Below, piece after piece: positions 56,669 to 64,000 of a stretch of 64,000 nt of DNA (positions within the stretch are counted from its first letter, which is position 1; each line of letters begins with the position of its first letter). Origin of the DNA: Colwellia hornerae (GTDB lineage Bacteria > Pseudomonadota > Gammaproteobacteria > Enterobacterales > Alteromonadaceae); contig NZ_VOLR01000008.1 in assembly GCF_007954355.1 (NCBI RefSeq), positions 114,068 through 178,067 of the forward strand. Direction: 5' to 3'. The position numbers were made by a program, and so were the translations under genes. The notes below the pieces were generated by a model. It saw only the letters and a program-made list of their open reading frames with translations. It was not told the DNA's origin and did no database searches.

Positions 56669-57349
56669 TTACTTTCTAGCCAGTAAAATTTCTAAGCGAG
56701 CACCAACACGTTCGGCTAAATCAGCTAAATCACCTATCCATTCAATAATTTGATATAAAAACATTACATCAATAGGATTTAAGTCATTTTCAATCGCCAA
56801 TAAGTCGCTACGCAATTTAATTTGCATGCCGTCAGTATCATCTTCTATTTCATCTAATTGGTTAATCATCTTCTCAACCAATGCTACTTCTCGACCACGA
56901 AAACCCGTTTCGAGTAAGTCGTCTAATTCATTAATCGCGTCAGCTGCTTTTTCGGCTGCTTCAATATTTCGAGCGACATACGCCACAAAAGAATCTTGTA
57001 GTGTTTCGGGGATAATCAGTTTGCGCCCTAAAATACGTCCGGCAATATCTTTTGCTTTGTTAGCAATTTTATCTTGTTGGGAAAGTAACTCTAGCAAGTC
57101 AGCACGATCAACAGGCATAAATAAACCACCCGGAAGTTCAAGGCGTATTTCGCGTTTTAATTTGTCCGCATCACGTTCATATTTTGAAATTTTACTGCGA
57201 AGTTTTCCTGCTTTTGACCAATCTTGTTCAGCACAAGCAGCAAAGAAAGGAGTTAGTTGATTACAACACTTAGTGACCAATCGAATGTGTTTTTCTAATG
57301 GTTTAATAGGTGACTTTGCAAAGACACCTAGTATTGAATTTCTAGCCAT
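56669..57349 (-). CDS. DUF47/PhoU-like Pit accessory protein (TIGR00153)
   Basis: This 226-residue, all-helical protein has the DUF47 sequence KLRSKISKYERDADKLKREI and SNIGxLADxAER-like ending (IEWIGDLADLAERVGARLEI). DUF47 proteins are PhoU relatives commonly encoded with Pit permeases and thought to control them. The 9-base spacing shows that the two are one operon. Confidence 0.92.
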   Translation of the reverse strand: MARNSILGVFAKSPIKPLEKHIRLVTKCCNQLTPFFAACAEQDWSKAGKLRSKISKYERDADKLKREIRLELPGGLFMPVDRADLLELLSQQDKIANKAKDIAGRILGRKLIIPETLQDSFVAYVARNIEAAEKAADAINELDDLLETGFRGREVALVEKMINQLDEIEDDTDGMQIKLRSDLLAIENDLNPIDVMFLYQIIEWIGDLADLAERVGARLEILLARK

Positions 57350-57538
57350 AATTTATTCCCAGAGCCAAATTGCTCTTTGTTATTATTCGTCGCGGATATT
57401 AACCCATTTAACACGATCTTCAAGCGTTTTATCACGATCACCTGACAATTCCTGTGCTTTTAAGTAGATATACCTATGATTTGTCGAAACATCACAGGTA
57501 TATAGAAAGTTATTTAAACGTAGCGGCTTTTTGTAAAT

Positions 57539-58240
57539 TTACAAAGATTTAATATCTTCCGCAGTTGTATGACGAACATCTTTTCCTTTGACAAAATAGA
57601 TAATGTATTCACAAATATTTTGACAACGGTCGCCAATACGCTCTAAAGCACGCGCTGACCAGATAACACTCATTATTTGTGGAATTGAACGTGGGTCTTC
57701 CATCATATAAGTCATTAATTGGCGCATTAGTGCCTCATATTCACGGTCAATTTTCTCATCATTACCATGAGTTAACACAGCTGAGTCAACGTCCATGCGT
57801 GTAAAAGCATCAAGGGTTGCTTGTAAAAATTCTAAAACTTTACGGCCTAAATTATCTAAATTAAGTAACAGCGCTTTTTGTTCGCCAGAGAAGTTTTCCA
57901 GTGCAACCCGGGCAATTTTCTGTGCTTCGTCGCCGATACGCTCTAAATCAGCAATTGTTTTGACAATAGCCATAATTAAACGTAAATCGCCAGCTGCTGG
58001 CTGACGTTTAGCGATAATACGCGTACATTCATCATCAATACTGACTTCTAAAGCGTTAATTTTATAATCGTTCGCTAACACATTTTTTGCCAACGCTTCA
58101 TCGGCATCATAAACAGCCGTGAGTGAATCACTTAATTGCTTTTCAACCAACCCACCCATATGCATGACATGGTTGATGACGTTTTCTAAATCTTCGTTAA
58201 ACTGGCCTGATATATGACGACCAAGATTGATGTTATCCAT
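57539..58240 (-). CDS. phoU: Phosphate signalling protein PhoU
   Basis: PhoU connects the Pst transporter to PhoR and keeps the Pho regulon off when phosphate is enough. It has 233 residues with the two three-helix repeats, containing GDEAQKIARVALENFSGEQK (with the E/D metal-binding motif in the first) and RALERIGDRCQNICEYIIYF in the second. It ends the pstCAB-phoU set, 49 bases after pstB. Confidence 0.95.
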   Translation of the reverse strand: MDNINLGRHISGQFNEDLENVINHVMHMGGLVEKQLSDSLTAVYDADEALAKNVLANDYKINALEVSIDDECTRIIAKRQPAAGDLRLIMAIVKTIADLERIGDEAQKIARVALENFSGEQKALLLNLDNLGRKVLEFLQATLDAFTRMDVDSAVLTHGNDEKIDREYEALMRQLMTYMMEDPRSIPQIMSVIWSARALERIGDRCQNICEYIIYFVKGKDVRHTTAEDIKSL

Positions 58241-58289
58241 TGTTTTTCCTTGTTATTCTATAATAAAAGTAGAATATTAATCGTCTCTA

Positions 58290-59111
58290 TTAACCGTAAC
58301 GGCCAGTAATATAATCTTCAGTTTTCTTTTTTGCCGGTGTGGTAAACAACGTATTAGTATCGCTGTATTCAATTAAGTCACCCATGTACATAAACGCCGT
58401 TTGATCTGAAACACGTGCTGCTTGTTGCATATTATGCGTAACAATGACCACAGTGAACTGCTTTTTCAAGTCATTAATCAATTCTTCAATCGTCAATGTT
58501 GAAATAGGGTCAAGTGCCGAGGTAGGTTCATCGAGTAATAATACTTCGGGCTTAATCGCAATGGCGCGAGCAATCACTAAACGTTGTTGTTGACCACCAG
58601 AAAGTCCTAGTGCACTGTCGTGCAAACGATCTTTTACTTCATTCCATAACGCAGCACTTCGCAGCGCATTTTCTGCGGCTTCATCTAAAACACGGCGATT
58701 GTTTTCACCCATAATACGTAAGCCATAGACAACATTTTCATAAATACTTTTAGGGAATGGATTAGGTCGTTGAAACACCATACCTACTTGGCGACGCAGC
58801 GCAGCAACATCAACTTGTTTACCATAAATGTTTTCGCCATGAAGGTTAATTTCACCTTCAATCTTACAAATATCAACTAAGTCATTCATACGGTTAATAC
58901 AACGTAATAACGTCGACTTACCACAACCACTAGGACCGATAAACGCGGTCACTTGTCCTTTAGGAATAGACATACTGATGTTTTGTAGCGCTTGTTTGTC
59001 ACCGTAATATAGGTTCAAATTTTTAATTTCTAATGCCACTTGTTCTGGCGATAAGTTATTAAGATCAAGTTTAACTTTTGGATCTAATGTTCTTGGGCTG
59101 ACTGAAATCAT
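58290..59111 (-). CDS. pstB: Phosphate ABC transporter ATP-binding protein PstB
   Basis: PstB powers high-affinity phosphate uptake. From the ATG at 59111 it has 273 residues; a TTG 15 bases earlier is possible, but the AAAGAG ribosome site is well placed for the ATG. Motifs are Walker A ([13 protein letters not shown]), signature ([15 protein letters not shown]), Walker B ([12 protein letters not shown]) and the switch His ([15 protein letters not shown]). The first 22 residues are an extension compared with E. coli PstB. Confidence 0.96.
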   Translation of the reverse strand: MISVSPRTLDPKVKLDLNNLSPEQVALEIKNLNLYYGDKQALQNISMSIPKGQVTAFIGPSGCGKSTLLRCINRMNDLVDICKIEGEINLHGENIYGKQVDVAALRRQVGMVFQRPNPFPKSIYENVVYGLRIMGENNRRVLDEAAENALRSAALWNEVKDRLHDSALGLSGGQQQRLVIARAIAIKPEVLLLDEPTSALDPISTLTIEELINDLKKQFTVVIVTHNMQQAARVSDQTAFMYMGDLIEYSDTNTLFTTPAKKKTEDYITGRYG

Positions 59112-59231
59112 AATATTCTCTTTCAATGCTTAATTTTTGTTCGTGACTGTTAACACTTTTTTACTTTATATTTTGAGTCATATTTGTTTCAGCATCTTTT
59201 GCTAAAACAAGCATGACATTCCTTAATAAAG

Positions 59232-60869
59232 TTAATGCTCTAACATGCGATATTTTTCTCTTAAACGGTTACGTATGGTAACCGCCGTCATATTTAGTGA
59301 GACAATAATGGTTACCAATAAAAATGCGGTTGCAAAAACTAAGGGTCGTGCTGCTTCAACATTAGGGCTTTGGAAACCTACATCATAAATATGAAAACCT
59401 AAATGCATAAACTTACGGTCTAAATGTAAATATGGAAAGTTACCATCAAGGGGTAAATTAGGCGCCATTTTTACAACACCGACCAACATCAATGGTGCAA
59501 CTTCGCCGGCTGCACGCGCAATAGCTAAAATTATACCGGTCATAATTGCCGGACTGGCAATTGGTAGAATAATACGCCACAAGGTTTCGGCTTTGGTTGC
59601 CCCTAGCGCTAAAGAACCGTGACGCATGGCTGACGGAATGCGTGATAGACCTTCCTCGGTCGACACAATAACAACGGGTAACGTGAGTATCGCTAAAGTA
59701 ATAGCTGACCACATAACACCCGGTGTACCAAAAGTTGGGCTGGGTAATGTTTCAGCATAAAACAATTGATCTAAACTACCACCCACCATGTAAACAAAAA
59801 AACCTAAGCCAAATACACCATAAACGATTGATGGCACACCCGCTAAATTAATAACTGCAATGCGAAGGAGTTTGGTCAGGGCATTTTTACCCGCATATTC
59901 ATGTAAGTAAATAGCTGCTATAACGCCCATAGGCGAAACGATTACTGTCATCAGTAAAACCATTAAAACAGTACCAAATATTGCTGGGAAAACACCCCCT
60001 TCGGTATTGGCTTCTCGAGGATCATCAATTAAGAAACTACCTATTTGCTGAATAAATACCGCAGAACGGCCAAAAATAGACAGTTTATTGTTATAAGTAA
60101 CTTTGAGTATTTCTTCAAAATTTATCTTAATAACTTCGCCACCCATCGCACGTACCACAAGTTGATCACGAGATACTTTGTCACGGATAGCCATTAACTG
60201 TTTTTCTAGTACTTGATAATCGGCGTTATAACGGGCAACTTCTCCATCGATTTCTTGTTCTCGCTCAACGGTTAAGGTCTCATCAAGTTTATGTTTACGC
60301 TTTTTAAGACGTAAGCGTTCTATTTGATAATTAATGGCGCCAATATCAACTTTTTGTAATTCGTCCATTTCGTCTTGAAAGTCATCAACACGCTCGAGCA
60401 AATCAGCCATTTTTTCTAGGCCTGCAGGCTGACCATCTAAGATGATCCCTTCAATAAAGCCATAAAAATTACCATTGGTGCGACGTTCAACCACGACAAT
60501 ATCTTCAGGCATAGTCGTTTTGTTAATAAGGGGCATTAACAACCAGCGAAAGTCTAAATTAACTAATTCACGGTTACCGGTTTTTACTAAAATTCGCTCG
60601 ATTGTTTCTTTAGTAGGATCTAAACCTAAATCTAAATGCGATAACTGCTTGGTTGGCAGGCTCTCACGATCGTATATCTCACCAATAACGGTCACTGCTT
60701 GGCCTTTTTCATTAACCGTCTCAAATTGATAAATGTCTGCAGGCCAAAAGTACGATAATCCGCGTGAAGCAATTAACCACAATAAACCTAGAACTGAAAT
60801 TAAACTGATACTTACTCCGCCAGCAGATAACCACACCCACGGAGAACCAGATTTAAACCAACTATTCAT
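59232..60869 (-). CDS. pstA: Phosphate ABC transporter permease PstA with large inserted domain
   Basis: This is a permease subunit of the Pst transporter, of 545 residues against about 300 in E. coli. After the first membrane helix (about 12-34) there is an extra periplasmic region (about 40-270) with a coiled-coil part (DELQKVDIGAINYQIERLRL, and following). The permease core (about 295-540) is complete: LHEYAGKNALTKLLRIAVIN, and the EAA loop (HGSLALGATKAETLWRIILP). It follows pstC by 16 bases. Confidence 0.93.
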   Translation of the reverse strand: MNSWFKSGSPWVWLSAGGVSISLISVLGLLWLIASRGLSYFWPADIYQFETVNEKGQAVTVIGEIYDRESLPTKQLSHLDLGLDPTKETIERILVKTGNRELVNLDFRWLLMPLINKTTMPEDIVVVERRTNGNFYGFIEGIILDGQPAGLEKMADLLERVDDFQDEMDELQKVDIGAINYQIERLRLKKRKHKLDETLTVEREQEIDGEVARYNADYQVLEKQLMAIRDKVSRDQLVVRAMGGEVIKINFEEILKVTYNNKLSIFGRSAVFIQQIGSFLIDDPREANTEGGVFPAIFGTVLMVLLMTVIVSPMGVIAAIYLHEYAGKNALTKLLRIAVINLAGVPSIVYGVFGLGFFVYMVGGSLDQLFYAETLPSPTFGTPGVMWSAITLAILTLPVVIVSTEEGLSRIPSAMRHGSLALGATKAETLWRIILPIASPAIMTGIILAIARAAGEVAPLMLVGVVKMAPNLPLDGNFPYLHLDRKFMHLGFHIYDVGFQSPNVEAARPLVFATAFLLVTIIVSLNMTAVTIRNRLREKYRMLEH

Positions 60870-60885
60870 AAACTCAGTTCCTTAA

Positions 60886-63129
60886 CTATAACGAGCTGTA
60901 TTTTTCACGTAAGCGCTGACGTATCAGCTCAGCAAACGTGTTAAAAATAAAGGTGAAAACAAATAAAACAAAAGCAGCTAAAAATAAGATTCGATAATGT
61001 GAACTACCCACTTCGGACTCTGGCATTTCAACAGCAATATTAGCGGCTAAGGTACGCATACCTTGGAAGATACTCCAATCTAAAATTGGCGTGTTACCCG
61101 TGGCCATTAATACGATCATAGTTTCTCCTACTGCACGGCCTAAGCCCATCATCACCGCAGAAAAAATACCTGGACTAGCAGTTAACAACACAACTTTCGC
61201 AAGCGTTTGCCATTGTGTGGCACCTAATGCGAGTGAACCACTGGTTAAATGCTTAGGTACACTAAATATTGCATCTTCTGCCATAGAGAAAATGGTCGGT
61301 ATAACGGCAAACCCCATCGCTAAACCAACGACTAATGAATTACGTTGGTCAAAATCAATACCTAGGTCGTTAGTAATATACTGACGAACATCGCCACCAA
61401 AAAATAAGCTTTCAAAGAAGGGCGATAACAAAAATGCACTGCCACCGGCAATCAACAAGACCGGAACAAGTATGATCGGTGCCCATGTTTCAGGAATAGT
61501 GTTTTTCATTTCTTTGGGCAGTTTATGCCAAGCAAATGCGGTAACAAATACTGACAGCGGTAACATAATTAATAGCATCGCGATTGCGGGCAAATAATTT
61601 TCTATTATTGGCGCTAACCATAAACCCGCCAAGAAACCTAAAATAACGGTGGGCAAGGCTTCCATTAACTCAATCGTTGGCTTAACTTTTCTGCGCATAC
61701 CTGGGGTCATAAAATAAGCAGTATAAATCGCAGCACTTAACGCAATAGGTACAGCAAATAACATCGCGTACATCGCCGCTTTCATGGTACCAAATGAAAT
61801 AGGTACTAAAGAGAACTTACCTTCGAAATCATCTGAACCGGAAGTTGATTGCCAAATATATTCTGGCTCTGGGTAACCTTCATACCAAACTTCTTCCCAC
61901 AAAGCGCTCCAGGTAACTTCAGGATGTTCATTTTCAACACTGAATATTTTTAGCTGATTTTCATCAATAACCACTAAACCATCGGCACGAGGAGAAATAG
62001 CAAATACGTTGGGTTCGGTAGTTGTTAACTGGCCACGCCATAAGTCAGCTTCACTGGTGGTGTAGAAAACGCCCATATTGCCTGACGTCGTTAAGGTATA
62101 AAAACTTTTACGAAATTGTTCGGTATGAATTTGAGTAACCGCTTCAGTATCGCTAACGTTAAAGGTACGAACATTTTTAAATTGACGACCATTGTCAGTA
62201 GCCACTTCAAACCATTGTGTAACTTTACCCGCACTGCTACCCAATAAAATTGAGCTGCTACCCGAAAGTAATGCCATCGCCGTAATATGCTGAGGTTTAG
62301 TACTGGTTTGCTCTAACGAAGGAATAATGGTTGCTTTAAGTTCAACAATATCTTCATTGGTTAGATCGAAAACAAAGATTTGATCATCGCTACGCACAAA
62401 AGCTAATCTCATATCAGGGGTAACTAAAATCTCATTGACATGATCTGCAGGGAAATCAATTTCTTGATAAAGGGTTTCGTAAGCACTGTCGTAAGTAAAG
62501 TCATCTTCAGCAAGTAAACTGGTCTTAATTAAGCGCTGGTCTTGCGTAAAAGCAACAAAAACCGCTTTTTCATCATTCATGCTAAATGAAAGCTGAGTAA
62601 GAAGTTCCCCACTTTCATCAACGGCTAGCGACTCTTCTCCCAACGGATAGGCAACACTAGGAATGATTTCTCGCGTACCCGAGTCAAAATTAGAAAAGAA
62701 TTTAGCGGCAATAAGTTGTATCTCGCCATCACTATCGATAAGTAGTTTCTTTTCTACGCCAGAGTTAACCACATTAACTAAGGTTTTATCCTCACTCAAT
62801 AAGCTTTCATTGAGTACTAACGTGCTTTTTTCATGAGCCGCACTTTTAACCAGCTGATAAAAATTAATATCACCTTGCTCAGTAATTTGAAAAGCGACTT
62901 CTTTTAGTTCATCAACACCTGCAGATAACGTCGGTGCCGCCGTACTGATTTCAAATTGACCAACAGGCTCTATTGTTGCCGACTCGAAAATAGGTTTTAT
63001 CACATAGAGTAAATATAAGAAGATCAGCACCAGTGTAAATAAAACACTTATGCCGCCTACCGTTATTAACCATTGTGCTAATGTATTTTTCAACTGACGT
63101 GGGCCAGTCGATTTTAATGCAATTGCCAC
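60886..63129 (-). CDS. pstC: Phosphate ABC transporter permease PstC with large periplasmic domain
   Basis: This permease subunit has 747 residues, against about 320 in E. coli. After the first membrane helix (about 20-45) there is an insert of about 390 residues made of short beta-like repeats with the look of a beta-propeller (ITAMALLSGSSSILLGSSAG). The permease core (about 445-745) has IELMEALPTVILGFLAGLWL and the EAA loop (SGSLALGATQWQTLAKVVLL). It is first in the pst operon, behind a Pho box at 63171-63203. Confidence 0.92.
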   Translation of the reverse strand: MAIALKSTGPRQLKNTLAQWLITVGGISVLFTLVLIFLYLLYVIKPIFESATIEPVGQFEISTAAPTLSAGVDELKEVAFQITEQGDINFYQLVKSAAHEKSTLVLNESLLSEDKTLVNVVNSGVEKKLLIDSDGEIQLIAAKFFSNFDSGTREIIPSVAYPLGEESLAVDESGELLTQLSFSMNDEKAVFVAFTQDQRLIKTSLLAEDDFTYDSAYETLYQEIDFPADHVNEILVTPDMRLAFVRSDDQIFVFDLTNEDIVELKATIIPSLEQTSTKPQHITAMALLSGSSSILLGSSAGKVTQWFEVATDNGRQFKNVRTFNVSDTEAVTQIHTEQFRKSFYTLTTSGNMGVFYTTSEADLWRGQLTTTEPNVFAISPRADGLVVIDENQLKIFSVENEHPEVTWSALWEEVWYEGYPEPEYIWQSTSGSDDFEGKFSLVPISFGTMKAAMYAMLFAVPIALSAAIYTAYFMTPGMRRKVKPTIELMEALPTVILGFLAGLWLAPIIENYLPAIAMLLIMLPLSVFVTAFAWHKLPKEMKNTIPETWAPIILVPVLLIAGGSAFLLSPFFESLFFGGDVRQYITNDLGIDFDQRNSLVVGLAMGFAVIPTIFSMAEDAIFSVPKHLTSGSLALGATQWQTLAKVVLLTASPGIFSAVMMGLGRAVGETMIVLMATGNTPILDWSIFQGMRTLAANIAVEMPESEVGSSHYRILFLAAFVLFVFTFIFNTFAELIRQRLREKYSSL

Positions 63130-63170
63130 TTAAAACACCTTCAATTATAAAGACTTTAGTACGATGTGAA

Positions 63171-63203
63171 TTATAAGACAGTTGTATGACATTTTTGTGA
63201 CAG
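63171..63203 (-). promoter_or_regulatory. Pho box before pstC
   Basis: On the minus strand three direct repeats spaced 11 bases apart begin CTGTCAC, ATGTCAT and CTGTCTT, each followed by an AT-rich tetramer. This is the PhoB-binding pattern. The site is about 45-75 bases before the pstC ATG. Confidence 0.82.
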
Positions 63204-63319
63204 CCAACGATTACTTTTTATATAAATCGCTAAAGAGCTAGTTTTAACTAAAAGGTGATTGTTAACGAACAAAGTTTTGTTTATCGTGATGATCAAACAA
63301 AATCAAATATTAGGTGAAA

Positions 63320-63754
63320 ATGATGAGCTTAAGTAAAATTATGTCGACAGACTTAATTACCTTAGAACTTGACGATGATTTAAGTAAAGCAAAAGCGATA
63401 TTTGACCTGCACAACATTCACCATATTTTAATACTCTGTGATAAACAACTTGTCGGTGTGATCACAGATAGAGATATATACAAACATTTAAGTCCAACAA
63501 TCGGCACTAAAAACGAAACGCCCCGTGACCATTCAATGTTACAAAAGAAACTACACCTCATCATGAACAGAGACCTAACAACAGCCAAAGAAACAGTTAG
63601 TTTGAATGACGCGGTATTAATGTTTCATGACAACCACCTTTCATGTTTGCCGATTGTAAATGATAAAATGGAACCGATTGGTATCATTAGTTGGCGTGAT
63701 ATTTTGAAAGTTATCGCCCAACAATACCGTAACAAGTTAGCCGCTAATAAATAA
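63320..63754 (+). CDS. Two-CBS-domain protein
   Basis: This 144-residue protein consists of two CBS domains (about 6-58, ending GVITDRDIYKHL, and about 78-135, ending IGIISWRDILKVI), a fold that binds adenine nucleotides. It has no catalytic domain and resembles AcuB-type stand-alone CBS proteins. AGG upstream fits the ATG at 63320 (or 63323) better than the GTG at 63314. It is divergent from pstC, and the Pho box lies between them. The effector and target are not known. Confidence 0.88.
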   Translation: MMSLSKIMSTDLITLELDDDLSKAKAIFDLHNIHHILILCDKQLVGVITDRDIYKHLSPTIGTKNETPRDHSMLQKKLHLIMNRDLTTAKETVSLNDAVLMFHDNHLSCLPIVNDKMEPIGIISWRDILKVIAQQYRNKLAANK

Positions 63755-64000
63755 TTACTGACATAAACCTACTTATGCTTAATTTCAGTGTGGCGCTTTA
63801 ACTAATGAAGCAATTTTAATAATGTTTCATGACAACCACATGTTATGTCTGCCGGTTGTAAATGATAAAATACAACCGATTGGTATCATTAGTTGGCGTG
63901 ATATTTTGAAAGTTATCGCCCAACAATACCGTAACAAGTTAGCCGCTAATAAATAATTACTGACATAAACCTACTTATGCTTTATTTCAGTGTGGCGCTT
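63606..64000. repeat. Tandem duplication of the CBS gene 3' half and downstream region
   Basis: The sequence from about 63605 to 63798 is repeated from about 63804 to the window end at a 202-base offset. Both units contain the last part of the CBS gene, its stop and the downstream 44 bases ending GTGTGGCGCTT. A three-base insertion shifts the offset from 199 to 202 near the unit start. Confidence 0.9.
63822..63956 (+). pseudogene. Truncated second copy of the CBS gene end
   Basis: An ATG at 63822 opens 44 codons (MFHDNHMLCLPVVNDKIQPI...) that match the last 44 residues of the intact CBS protein, with changes such as Leu-Ser to Met-Leu and Met-Glu to Ile-Gln. The homology extends a few codons further upstream in the same frame (LTNEAILI). 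It lacks the first CBS domain, so it is probably a remnant. Confidence 0.8.

Noticed and set aside
1..64000. CRISPR array, prophage, insertion sequence or plasmid genes
   Set aside because: I saw no regularly spaced direct repeats with unique spacers, no transposase or integrase, and no phage structural genes. The only repeats are those described.

Overview
The window reads as a chromosomal segment of a marine gammaproteobacterium of the Alteromonadales, most like Colwelliaceae (Colwellia, Thalassotalea and relatives). The evidence is the low G+C content, the Vibrio-like polar-flagellar gene order with FlrA/FlrB/FlrC regulators and sigma-54 promoters, the fused PstC/PstA permeases with large extra domains, and the protein style overall. 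The genus is an inference; no rRNA is present.

About two thirds of the window (194-42997) is one polar flagellar locus. From the left, on the minus strand: export gate and switch genes (flhB, fliR, Q, P, O, N, M, L, K), then fliJ, I, H, G, F, E, then the regulators flrC, flrB and flrA. A short plus-strand block follows: a flagellin carrying an inserted HExxH zinc-metallopeptidase domain (flagellinolysin type), an unrecognised 94-residue protein, fliS and a fliT-like gene. Back on the minus strand come fliD, flaG, two near-twin flagellins, flgL, K, J, I, H, G, F, E, D, C, B, cheR and cheV. The locus closes with flgA and flgMN on the plus strand. The transcription hierarchy is readable in the DNA: sigma-54 (-24/-12) elements lie before flrBC, fliE, fliK, the 94-residue gene, flgF, flgB (weaker) and the second flagellin. 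Sigma-28 elements lie before the flagellinolysin, the first flagellin and flgM.

From 43.2 to 48 kb are housekeeping and small genes: a TIGR03545/TIGR03546 pair, yaaA, transaldolase and a small DUF3545-like protein. From 48 to 54 kb is a three-gene RND efflux operon (permease, adaptor, outer-membrane channel), followed by two orphan membrane genes resembling oxidase subunits III and IV (NorE/NorF-like) and tRNA-Phe.

The right end (55.4-63.2 kb) is phosphate transport: a Pit permease with its DUF47 partner, then pstC-pstA-pstB-phoU behind a clear Pho box; no pstS is present. The window ends with a two-CBS-domain protein and a tandem partial copy of its 3' half.

The strongest leads are the protease-bearing flagellin, the twin flagellins whose normally variable core is almost identical while their conserved ends differ, the sigma-54-linked unknown gene, the AsmA-like TIGR03545 protein, and the enlarged PstC/PstA.
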